Of a stretch of 64,000 nucleotides of DNA, positions 46,591-56,307 are shown piece after piece. Below the pieces are notes generated by a model that worked only from the letters and a program-made list of their open reading frames with translations, searched no databases and was not told the DNA's origin. This DNA is from Hysterangium stoloniferum (lineage: Eukaryota; Basidiomycota; Agaricomycetes; Hysterangiales; Hysterangiaceae): positions 186,001 through 250,000 of the forward strand of contig WHVD01000105.1 in the NCBI GenBank assembly GCA_015178975.1. Direction: 5' to 3'. Position numbers and translations under genes: made by a program. Within the stretch, counting starts at the first letter, position 1. Every line of letters starts with the position of its first letter.

Positions 46591-47881
46591 TGACAACCAT
46601 TGCTACAGTGACATACATGGCCCACAGTTCTTCTCGTCAGGAAGATTTAGCAGGGCATCGTGGTGAAATAGTGACTGGGGGAGTTCAATGGATGTGTGCT
46701 GTCAGTTGATTTGGAGCTTTTGCATGCTGACAAGGCTGATACTCATGTTATGAAGGGCCGCGGGAGTAAGTCACATTCATACAATGCATCCACAAAACAA
46801 TTTTATTTCAGTATTTCAATACAGTCATACATGCAGAGATGCCTGTATGTGGGCCCGGAATCCCGGATCCCCAGGGTCTTCAGTTATGGGTGAGCCCGCT
46901 ATTTCAGAGTTGTTGATTAAATTATTGAGCTCTTATGGCTGCTAGATTGACCTACCCAAAGAGGTAATTTTGAGTATAATTTAGGGAAAGTTCACATCAA
47001 TTATACTGTCACAGCACAAAATGATGGTGAATGCGTTTCTGAGTCTGAAAGAGATACCTGCTGAAACTTTCAGAAAAGGAACCCACTTATCAAGAACTTG
47101 GACCTTCAGAGTACATCGATCGTTTGTTAGATATACAACCTTCCTTCTAATCAAAGCTTTTTTAGAATCCCCAGTGCTTTCTCAGAAGGGCCCGAAGGAC
47201 CCATTGAAATCAAGGTCATCAGTGGCAAAAGTCACAGTGTTGATTCTCCTGTTCACCCCCAAGGCAGTTGCTGGTACTTCCATATCAAATTTAGGAAAGT
47301 AGGTTCGATGTTCCAAGATATCCATGAGTTCAATAGTATTGCACATGCCATCTCTCACACATCTGCATACATAGCTGTCGGATGGACAGCATTTATCTAC
47401 AGTAGGTTGTTCATTACTGCTGAAAGCATCGTCACACAAAAATCTATTTGCAGCCATGAAGGGTAACCTCATAGTAAACGTGGGATCTAGTTCATTGAAG
47501 GAGGAACCGTTTCACACACTGGTGCTTTCCTCAGGACAAAATGAAACAGGTGTAGCCCTACCGAAGATGAAACTGAAGCTGTCCTCGTATGTCAAACAGA
47601 GAAATTTGACCTCATGCAATGATCTGATGAGATTGCTGGTGAATCCCTAGACCAAATGGTCTTTCAATATGGGCCTTTCGGTAAGTTCATGACACTTTGT
47701 TTGACTACAAAGACATTGGAATACCGGACTAGTTATGACTATGAAAGAAGAAATTCAGAAGACTTTGATTGACTGTACATTTCATCCCTTGAGGCCAGTT
47801 GCCTAATTGATAGTCGATTAGACCAAATGGGCCGAAATGGATTTGAGAAAGCACACTTGGCAGTCTGAGATTGGCAATTAA
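46591..47881 (+). pseudogene. Pirin-family gene relic (5'-truncated, still split into exons)
   Basis: Pirins are cupin-fold iron proteins. Exons can be chained: to 46700 (ATVTYM, GHRGEIVTGGVQWMCA), 46756-46765, 46825-46889 (IIHAEMPV, GIPDPQGLQLW), 46946-46963 (IDLPKE), 47015-47026, 47079-47110 (EPTYQELGPSE), 47166-47323 (GPIEIKVISGKSHSVDSPV), 47375-47401 (GWTAFIY), 47454 on (GNLIVNVGSSS, PFHTLVLSS), then IAGESLDQMVFQYGPF and YQMGRNGFEKAH. All introns but one are GT..AG. Lesions are a donor GT to AT at 47324, a frameshift near 47560, and a small deletion before the stop near 47857. The N-terminal third is cut off by the LINE fragment. Kept introns mean it is not a retrocopy. Confidence 0.85.
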
Positions 47882-48020
47882 GGAAAGTTCTCTTTTTGCA
47901 TTTCAATCACATATATATATGGCTGTCTCCACTACGTACAAATGATACAAATGATACTGTATACTACACGGGAAACACTTGTGATTCAAAATGAGGATTG
48001 CTTCAAGTAAGAAATAATGT

Positions 48021-48330
48021 TCAGAAATGTACCCGTAACGAACTGCTAGTGAAGGACTCAGCCGGGCAGTATGGAGACTTGACACGAATTGGACATCGTT
48101 CGCAGAGTCAATTAATATGACATAAATTATTAATTATGGACCACTCACCCAACTACTTTCTTGAGTTTCTCCAGGCTGTCTTTGTTAACAACATGTCCAC
48201 AACCCATCATCATGGGGGGATTAGCTTCTGTTGACTGCTCCTTCGAGACAGGACAGGCAAATATTGAGTGATAGTGATTCTCGGGTGGTATGTTAATAGA
48301 TGTGTTGTGGTTGTCACATTCGGTGCACAT
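48021..48330 (-). pseudogene. RMD5: RMD5/GID2-type RING gene, 3' end relic
   Basis: RMD5/GID2 is a RING-like subunit of the GID/CTLH ubiquitin ligase. The exon at about 48330-48149 reads [20 protein letters not shown], then [20 protein letters not shown], followed by a GTGAGT donor. The last exon reads VKSPYCPAESFTSSSLRVHF and stops at 48023-48021. The family has Cys where this copy has Ser in VKSPYC. No AG acceptor is visible just before the last exon. The 5' part is missing. The pirin relic ends 140 bp away on the other strand. Confidence 0.8.
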
Positions 48331-48574
48331 TCAACCATTGAACATGACATATCCAGTCAATGGTATAGCTACAGTAGTTGAACTACATACATTAGTCTAC
48401 ATAAAGGAATTATTGAGCTATTTACAGAGAATTAGTTCTGCATTAAATACATCGAAATTAAACACAAGCGCTTTGTGTTGTGTGGCATGAAGGTGAAATA
48501 GAACTTGTAAGACTGAAGACACAGCAGGTGTGCTTCGTATCGATCTGCATGAACACATGACAAAACTTGTATTT
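48331..48574. other. Unassigned DNA between RMD5 relic and LINE 3' end
   Basis: May contain a further decayed RMD5 exon on the minus strand, but no family motif can be read. Nothing else is seen. Confidence 0.2.
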
Positions 48575-50410
48575 TTTATTTTTTTAATTACATTTGTATC
48601 CTGCTTCAAATAACAAAGACTAACTGCGGCCAGGGCTTGAGGGCCCCCAATAGAGCTATGCTATGGGAGTACAGAGTTCTGAGTGAGCTATATGTCTACA
48701 ATGGATTTTAGGGGGCTTGAGTCAGGATTGGTGCAGTGGGGGAATTGGCATGTAGATTCAATTAGTTGGGGGGGAGAGAAACTGAGGGAAGGATATATAC
48801 AGCAGCCATATCACTTGGGATCTGTTATGAAGAGATTGTGAGAGAGGTGCGGGGTGAGCAAGGGATATGGCGTCATCATAGAGGTGACTCTAAGGGGGTT
48901 CATAGGGCTGCGGGTCGTCATGAGTGTTCGGTAGTGTCGCAGATTGGTTCAGAGGTCAGCTGGGTTGTTGGGCAAAGGCTGAGGTTTGGCAAATAAACTT
49001 AGCGACTGCTCTGAGCCCAGACTTGGTGCCCAGCAGGAATGGCTTGTAAAGGGGACAGCTCATTAGGATATGTTCACGCATTTGGAGAGGTGCAGATCCG
49101 CAGGGGCATGCAGTAGATACACTGGGGGAAAAAGTGACTATAGTACTCCCTAAAGAAACCATGCCTGGTGATTGCTTGTATGAGGTGGGTGTGCTGTGCG
49201 TGAAAGCCGGAAAGATTCTTGTGAATAGCAGAGAGTCTGACTGAGGGTGGTCCAGTAAGGGCGAGGGCTGATGCATCAGTGTATGGCTTGGCTGCCCACT
49301 CTTTGCCCCATTCTTTGACTGCAGTGACTTTGGCCATCTGCTGGGCCCAGGTCAGGGTTGAGTGTATTACTGACTTGGCAGTTGTGGCCTGATTAGCTAG
49401 CTTGTCAGCACATTCATTACCCTGAATACCTACATGTCCCGGGACCCAGGATACTTTGATAGCGGTGCAACAGTGGGAGGACAGTAAAAATCAACGTGTT
49501 GCAAAAGAGTGCTGAAAAGAGCTGGGCTGGATGTGGGGACAGGTCAAATATGGAAGATATAGCAGCCTGGCTGTCAACTGACCGCACCGACTACATGGCT
49601 TACTACCCAAATGGTCAATGATGCTGGTGAGGTGGGCAGCAGCACCTGCAAGAGCGAGCATCTCTGCATCAAAGACGCTAGCTCTGCGGCTGAGACCCTA
49701 CTAACCTGAGGCAACCTCCACATTGCAGTAAACTGCTGAGAAACTGCATCCTGTCTGTTTGTGGCCCTCGGATTGCTTTCGCAACCCATCTGTAAAAATG
49801 ATAATATGGGATGATGACCTAGCTAGTATGCGGGCCTTAGTCAGGTTGGTGAACCTCTGACGGTCTTCTTTGGAGGATTGCCTGGTGGGAGAACTGAGCA
49901 TAGCTGGGTACCCTCTCTCACACTTGACAGAGCTATACATAGTTCTGTCACATGTTCATGCAGTATTGCGTGAAAGCCAAAAAGGCCAATCATGAATGAT
50001 TCATAATGTGTATTACAATACACTAAAATCAGGCACAAGAATAGTTATAATAACACGAAAAAAAAAAAAGTGAAAAAAAAGTGAAGCAAACTGGTTGAGA
50101 AATGCGGTAGTGGCGGTGGTGGTGATGAGGGGGCGGGCATCGGGGAGGGGTGCCCTGGGCGGGCCACAGCACCAGAGGTCAGTAGCCGAGGCAACTCGGC
50201 CACACAGCATCAGCGGCAGGCGCTGCAGGGGATAGGGGACCAGACCGAGCAAGTTGCTGGTGACCGGTAGGAGGTACTGGAATTACTGAGATTTAGCTAG
50301 GAATTATTCACGAGTGAGGGAGATCAGAGATCTCATCATAGATTTATGTGGCAACGGACTCCCATGTTCAGACATAAATCTATGTCCAAAGTTGGGATCA
50401 ATAGGTGGAA
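48575..50410 (-). mobile_element. LINE-derived element, right copy, with RNase H and A-rich tail
   Basis: On the minus strand: leader (50410-49905), then RNase H in several shifted frames. IIIFTDGLRKQSEGHKQTGC near 49800 holds the first Asp. AEMLALAG near 49650 gives the Glu. IKVSWVPGHVGIQGNECADK at about 49470-49400 is the classic C-terminal RNase H signature. A CPCGSAPLQMREHILMSCPL zinc-type motif (49100-49050) is typical of fungal LINE C-termini. The 3' end runs into an A-rich tail (48600-48575). Reverse transcriptase is absent, and frameshifts make it inactive. Confidence 0.8.
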
Positions 50411-51283
50411 TATCAGTGAAAATATCTTCTGGGTAGCGAAGCTGAGCAGGCCTGCATGTGTAAATCCTAACAGAAGGTATTCCGTAGCATCAATTCAAGT
50501 CAAGTCAGTTCAACTTTGATCTCTGCGTGAAGAACCCAGAACAGGGGTTCAGAAACTTGGGAAGAAATAAACCTTTGTGGAAATAAAGTTGTTAATGAGG
50601 AGAAGAGATGATCGCCAGATGAATTCACAAATGAAGCTTTAATTATTCCTTGGATAGATAGTGTAGGGATAGTGGGTTTGAAAATGCTGCAAGGAGAAGT
50701 ATGATATAACTTTGAGAAGAAAGCTCCAGGAATAATATACCATGAGGGTTTCTGCCCCTTCGATCAAATATTCTGGTGGTAAGTTAGCCCACAAAATGGT
50801 TCTAGCTAAGGAGGCACCGCAGATGTGAGCATAGAAATTCATAGGGAGTCACACTACTCATTGATCCTGAATCCAGATTCTTGAAAAACCTTGACATGGA
50901 AAGGTTCAACTGAGGTAACGAACCCGGATATGATACCGAATCACTATAGTGGTAAGGAATAAAGATTACTACAACAACATTGTGAAGTTCCAGGGGACAA
51001 TGGAATGGGAGGCGTCGTAGAGGTCGACATGGTGGCAGGAAAAGGTCATGCAAAGCATAGCGAGCATGCTGAACCATTACAAACCAGACGAACTCCGCAT
51101 TGCCGCATCACACAAACAAGTCCTTGATAAGTAACCTCAGCCCGGGGTGAATTTATCCACTCAGCAGGATCGGGTAAGACTAATACAAGTGCATATATGC
51201 CTGAACATAGATTATGTACATTCACAAGTTGTTAATGAAAACCCAATGGAGTCACCAACAACAGGCATGTTCACGGCCGACGA
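50411..51283. other. Junction from LINE copy back to array DNA
   Basis: 50411-50900 is unassigned. A 68-codon frame (50842-50639 -) has no motif. 50910-51130 is the intergenic repeat shared with 18.1 kb. 51130-51283 is the start of the A17 upstream flank. Confidence 0.3.
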
Positions 51284-51572
51284 TGTTGAATACGATACCC
51301 TAGAATGTAGTTCTCAGTCTCGTATATTTGTAGTATTAAGGAAATGGTCTATTTGATAAATAGACAGCTCACCTCAGTCTCGTATATTCGTAGTATAACG
51401 GACTGAGGAAAAGCTATAATTGACGCCCGATATCTATGTTTGTGACGGTCGATGTGACTGTGATTAGTACAGAGGATGTGATGGGGGCAAAGGGAATATA
51501 CATTTGCCTAATTTCGGATTCAATAGTCCCTAATGCATATAGAAGTATATGTGGTGTTCCCTCTTACTCAAC
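51284..51572 (+). mobile_element. Candidate solo LTR (about 289 bp), relative of the 35.5-kb element
   Basis: Interrupts the 'caggcatattcac..gacgccaatta' block of A upstream flanks. It starts TGTTGAATAC and ends near TTACTCAAC, with an imperfect GACG repeat at the borders. It carries two copies of 'ctcagtctcGTATATTYGTAGTAT', the second in 'gctcacctcagtc..acggactgag', as at 35.65-35.69 kb. Confidence 0.5.
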
Positions 51573-51924
51573 GGACGCCAATTAAGCGAAGTAAAGTAAA
51601 GAATTATAAAAATGGGATGCTTGTTCGAATTCTGAAAGAATTGGACACGAAGCGGAGGTTTCCGTTGAATATAACCCTAGTGGGAAGTGCGCGAGGCTGT
51701 ACGTGAGAAGCACTGTCATGGATAACATCGAATGCATTTCAATATTCTATGAATGGAGACGTCACTTCTCAACTAACGTAAAGGCTGAATTGCCCAAAAA
51801 TCTAGCACTCAAGAAGTCGTAAGTTGCCACATTATGCGGTGAAAGCTCATCAAACTATTCGTCGGTGCCATATGTGCACTCTGCCGTAGACGATCTGTTG
51901 AAGAGCAAGGGATTAGGGTACAAG
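51573..51924 (+). other. A17 upstream flank, first part
   Basis: The conserved coding-like segment with frameshifts, cut at 51924 by the 271-bp insertion. Confidence 0.4.
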
Positions 51925-52195
51925 TATTAAAAATAGTATGAGTTGACTCTATTGCAATACACAATATACAAGGGTTTAATAAGCTTGGAATAAAAGTATT
52001 TGTTTCTCAATATCTTGTGTCAGTTAGTGTAGCACCTCCTGACAATATAGGTTGGATGCTCTGGGAGGTGTATAGTGGTTCTGACACACATTAACCTCCA
52101 AAAGCATGGTCCACAATTAGCATCTTCATATGAAAAGTTGCAATAATTGGTGGACTCCCCCTATAAAAAGGTGTGTTTCATCATCAAATTTAACA
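51925..52195. mobile_element. 271-bp insertion with 5-bp duplication ACAAG
   Basis: Sits between ACAAG at 51920-51924 and ACAAG at 52196-52200. Other A flanks read straight through here ('gtgtataccatagtgagtgaacttg'). It is AT-rich, contains CTATAAAAAGG near 52161, and has no coding frame. The ends (TATTAAAA..TTTAACA) are not TG..CA, so the class is unclear. Confidence 0.6.
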
Positions 52196-52296
52196 ACAAG
52201 TGAGTGAACTTGAGAGTATCCTGGAGCGTGGATACATGAAGGAAGTTGAGGGCCTCAAGTTGTTTCAAGGGAAGGGATCAAACGCTGGGTATCCTG

Positions 52297-52303
52297 TATA
52301 AAG
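52297..52303 (+). promoter_or_regulatory. TATA box candidate for A17
   Basis: TATAAAG lies 106 nt before the A17 start codon, in the block 'cctgtataaagcac' found at the same spacing in many A copies (for example 61880 and 36.0 kb, with changes). Confidence 0.35.
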
Positions 52304-52402
52304 CACAGCCACAATGGTATGCGTTGAAATGATTGCGCCTGATAGATGCACGTTAAAAGCGCAGCATCCACTTCCGGTAACACAAGAGCCTGCTACCCAC
52401 CA

Positions 52403-54281
52403 ATGTCCACTTCAAACGAAACGACTCTGAGCAGCCACGATTTCGTACGGGCTGAAAGCCTCTTACACGAGGTGGAGTGTCTACAACCTTTGGTCTCCCC
52501 AGCTGAATTGAGCTCAGGAGGACGGGATGAGAGAATTGACGCGGCGATAAGGGAAAGATTCCAGGTAAAGCTTCGAGACCAATGGAGCTGTATCGAACAT
52601 GGGCACGGTGTGTGTTTTCGAGGTCCCAACGACGACCAGCATATACGACTCTCTGCAGAAGATGTGGAAGTTTGGGCTGAGGCATGGGTGCGCAAATTGG
52701 ATAGCCTTTAATGCATACTGTTGAAAACTGGACGCTTTCAGTGGCTAGGAGAGACGAATTGTCATGATCCACCGACTATTATTACTATGCGATGTAGATT
52801 CACCAAAGGCACATCCAGCCTCAGTCCATATTACAGTCATGACGTGGACTGGGGAGTGCTCTCACCGTATGGGGGCTCATCGAGATCTTCAAGTGTTGAA
52901 ATTAGCCCCGGGTATTATTGTGGAGTCGGTTTGGAAAGGGTTGGGATGAATGTGCTTTTCAACGCAAAGAAAGCTTCACTGATGGCAAAGTTGATGATAT
53001 ACAAGCGAATGGCATATGGAGACAACAGGACCTTCAACAAATTCATACACAAGCATCTCACTCTGCCGAGACTCGGAATAGTAATTCAAGAGACCATTGA
53101 CTTAATGAGGTGGGAATACTTCAGAGCCAATCATTGAATACACGTAAAACTATTCACGTATTTATAGACCCGTTTACCCCCGTCGAATTCGAGAACAGGC
53201 GTGGGTAGTCCTGGAGCGGCTCGGGTATTCAAGTGTCATACAGCGGGGGAACGGAGGACACACTGCCAAGCTTATGGCAAATTTGGGTTCGGCCTTCTAC
53301 TGGTGTCCTGGCGTTCGATCGTCAGATGTAGATCTGGCATCGACGACAATGACGTCATCGCTTTACAATGCTATTATGAAATCACCGCTACACACCAATC
53401 TGGATGAGGTTGCATCGACATTCATTCTACAAATCGCCGGATATTTATCATCCTTTTCTCAGCCGACCGTCCTCCTCGGGAACCTTCGCAATATTGTAGA
53501 AAACATCTGCCAAGTGCGCCAAATGTCTGTAGAGGAGCTCACTGCGATCAGAGGTTGCATTGAATTCTGGGTACAACCGTGCGTCGCGAGATCACATCAT
53601 TTCATCCTGCTCACCAAAGCCACAACAGACAGAATTATCCACACCGACATTCGCTGTATGGCTCTCATATACAGCTTCTCGTGTGCTGCATGCACCAAGA
53701 TGCCTGGCTTCGCGATCTTGCTGGAGATGTATTGAATGTTGTAGTGGAGGACACACATCTCAACATAGCGTCCTTGACGCTTCATATGGATGAGGTCACG
53801 TCCCATTCAATATGGTGTTACATCTGCGACCTGAAAACCCTCTTCGACGACAGCACGCTTCCCACGGATCATATCAACCAGGTGAATGCGGTGTCCTCGC
53901 TCATTGAGCCCCTCCTAAGGTATGTTGACAATGTTTTACTTTCAAGCATACTCTCATATCTGACCATTCAAATATCCTCCCAGTCTGATGCAGACACACA
54001 CAAGTCTAAATTTCTGGCTCCTCTGGTCAGGCAAGGAACTAATTGAGGTTACTCTGAAGCTGTTAGCTGCCTCTTCCGACGTCGAATCCGCATGTACCAC
54101 AGTGCGCAGCCTCAATATCATCCCCATTATCGCTTGTCTTCTTCTACATTGGGACGCAATGGGCGGCTCAACCAATGATCAATACCTCTGTGCCGAGCTC
54201 GAACGATTAACCCTTGCGGCTCATTCCTTCCTTTGTGTTATCGCCACACCTTTCACCCGTGTGTGCGTAACAACTAATTAA
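52403..54281 (+). CDS. Family A gene A17 (550 aa, last ~20 residues lost)
   Basis: Exons are 52403-52687, 52742-53109, 53168-53578, 53629-53919 and 53984-54281, with introns of 54, 58, 50 and 64 nt (GT..AG). The sum of 1,653 nt is divisible by three, without internal stops. Exon 1 has CIEHGHGVCFRGPNDDQHIR. Exon 2 has the SSRSSSVEISPGYYCGVGLE stretch. Exon 5 reads VRSLNIIPIIACLLLHWDAM and FLCVIATPFTRVCVTTN, then TAA from a small deletion where others continue with NSRSVLEDHDW. Likely still functional. The flank upstream carries two insertions (51284 and 51925). Confidence 0.7.
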
Positions 54282-54640
54282 AATCCAGATCAGTTTGGAA
54301 TACCATGACTGGCCTGCCGATGCGCTTGTTCCATCCATTCCCCACGCATAATTTCTCTTGGATAAACCCGATATACTATCCGAACCGAGAGGAAGGATAG
54401 TACTATTACTCTGTTCTTCACTCGCCTTTTGGCAATATTTCCAAATTATTTAGCTGCATAGTTTGAGCCAATTAAAGAGCGCATATAGTCACTTTTACCA
54501 TCTTTGCGTGCGTGGAAGCTTCTCTTTGATGCTATTCACACGTTTCATATATTGGTGGGCCTAGGTAGTAGCCAGAATCACATCCGATGTATCAACGAGA
54601 ATCACGTCAAATAGAATACCACTCGGAGGTCTCAAAGAAA
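54282..54640 (+). other. A17 3' flank
   Basis: Remnant of the lost C-terminal codons (CCAGATCAG..) followed by the standard A 3' spacer with 'gcatatagtcacttttacc' and 'atgtatcaacgagaatcacg'. Confidence 0.4.
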
Positions 54641-55480
54641 GCAGCGTGTCAGTTGGTTGGGATACCATGGAGCCGGTTGAAGAACAGCAAACAACACCCG
54701 CGACAATTAATCCATGACGACGTTTATTTGGTCAAATTCGTCTAATCTTCAAAATCTATGTTCAATTACGGGATCGGCTACCATGAGGCACAACGCTCTG
54801 GAATACACAAAGGTGGCTTTAAAACGTACAGCGACGGCGTTGGGAGGATTACATACATCCATTAGAAACCTTAACCTACCGCCAGAGGACCTCCTTCCCA
54901 TAATGTCGAATATTTAACAGAAGGTCGAACGAGCACCGCAAGGCACTTTGGAGATCGGTATAATGGGTAACTGCGAGGAATCTAGGTTCCATGACCACGT
55001 GATAGAAAACGGTTCTAAATTAGGATACACACATGTATATGACCGATATTCTGTGAGAGTGGCTAGAATGTCGGTCATCACATGTGTAGTTGAGTTTTGT
55101 CGGATAATTCTTGATATACGAAAAAGAGGACGAAGCACCACGGACACGGGATGTCTTGAAGAAGATGAATCATCAGTACATTGGTACTTGATCCGGAGGG
55201 TTTACGGAGGGAAGTCCCGGCAATCTAGAATGCGCCTGGATTGGACACCTCGGAGCATCCCAGATAGCCGGACTTCCTCACAGCGCTTAAAACCATTTTA
55301 CTCGTGAGTTTTCAATTTGACGAACTGAATGATTTTCTTTAAACGGAACATTTGTGAGCACCTGCCGGGATTCGTGTTCCGAGTACCGCAAACAAGGACC
55401 AGAGTGAGATATGTTGTCGCTATTATCCGGGAGAATACGTTCCTCGGCGTCCGAGAACCTTGTAATACGGGGACTTCCCT
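54641..55480 (-). pseudogene. Family B copy B8
   Basis: From 55470 the minus strand reads DAEERILPDNSDNISHSGPC, then EHESRQVL and VPFKENHSVRQIENS, a good N-terminal half. The membrane part is damaged: the C-terminal region near 54850-54950 keeps only fragments of the usual frame. Its 5' end abuts B9 on the other strand at about 55470. Confidence 0.45.
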
Positions 55481-56070
55481 CCGGGACCCGGACAAATCAA
55501 ATTCCAAGTAACGGATGCTTCGTCTCCATCAAGGCATCCTGTGTCGTTGGTCTTCTTCATCTTCATTTTCCTTCCTCAAGACCTATCTGATAAAAAATCA
55601 ACTACTCTTGTGATCAAATATATTCCAGCCGCGCTCACAAAATATCAGTCATATACAGGGGTGTCACCCCACAGGCTTTGCGATATCTAATTTAGACCCG
55701 TTTGTTATCGGGTCACGAAGTGCCTTGAGCTGCTCGGTTGACCTTCTGTTCAATATTTGTAATTGTCGAATTTTTTTTTTTAAGTCGGATTCCATGGGAA
55801 CGAGGCGCTCCGGCGTCAGGGCAAGGTTTCGAATGGACAGAAATACTTTATGGAATCCACCCTGCACCGTCCATGTCCATTCTCAAAAGCCCTCCTTTGA
55901 TTTTAGAGTTTGGCGCCTCATGATCGCTGATCCGGAGATTGAACGTAGATTTCGAATATTAGATGAATCTAACCGAGATAAACATCGGCATGGATTAGTG
56001 AGTGATTGTTGCGGGTGTTGTTTGGTGGTCTTCAATGTCTTGGTTCATGCTATCACCTAACTGACTGACA
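55481..56070 (+). pseudogene. Family B copy B9, head to head with B8
   Basis: Reads VFFIFIFLPQDLSDKKSTTL, then LTKYQSYTGVSP with the conserved intron donor position, and after a shifted stretch SRIPWERGAPASGQGFEWTE and ILYGIHPAPSMSILKSPPLI, stopping at 55923. The N-terminal half is missing. The B8/B9 joint at about 55470-55490 is an inversion point inside two B copies. Confidence 0.5.
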
Positions 56071-56307
56071 GGATGCTTTCTTTGAGACCGTCCAGTGGGA
56101 TTCTAATTTACGTGATTCTCGTTGATGGATCGGATGTAATTCCAGACACTACATGGGGCCACCAATAAATACGCGTGTACAGCATTAACGAGAAGCTGCC
56201 AAGCACACAAAGGCGGTAAAGAGTGACTATATGGGCTCTTGAATTGGCCGAAACAATGTAGCTTTACACATCCTTCCTCCTGGTGTATCGGTGTTATTCA
56301 AGAGAAA

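Noticed and set aside
47182..47472. Minus-strand 96-codon frame over the pirin relic
   Set aside because: Antisense of well-matched pirin exons. It has no independent support.
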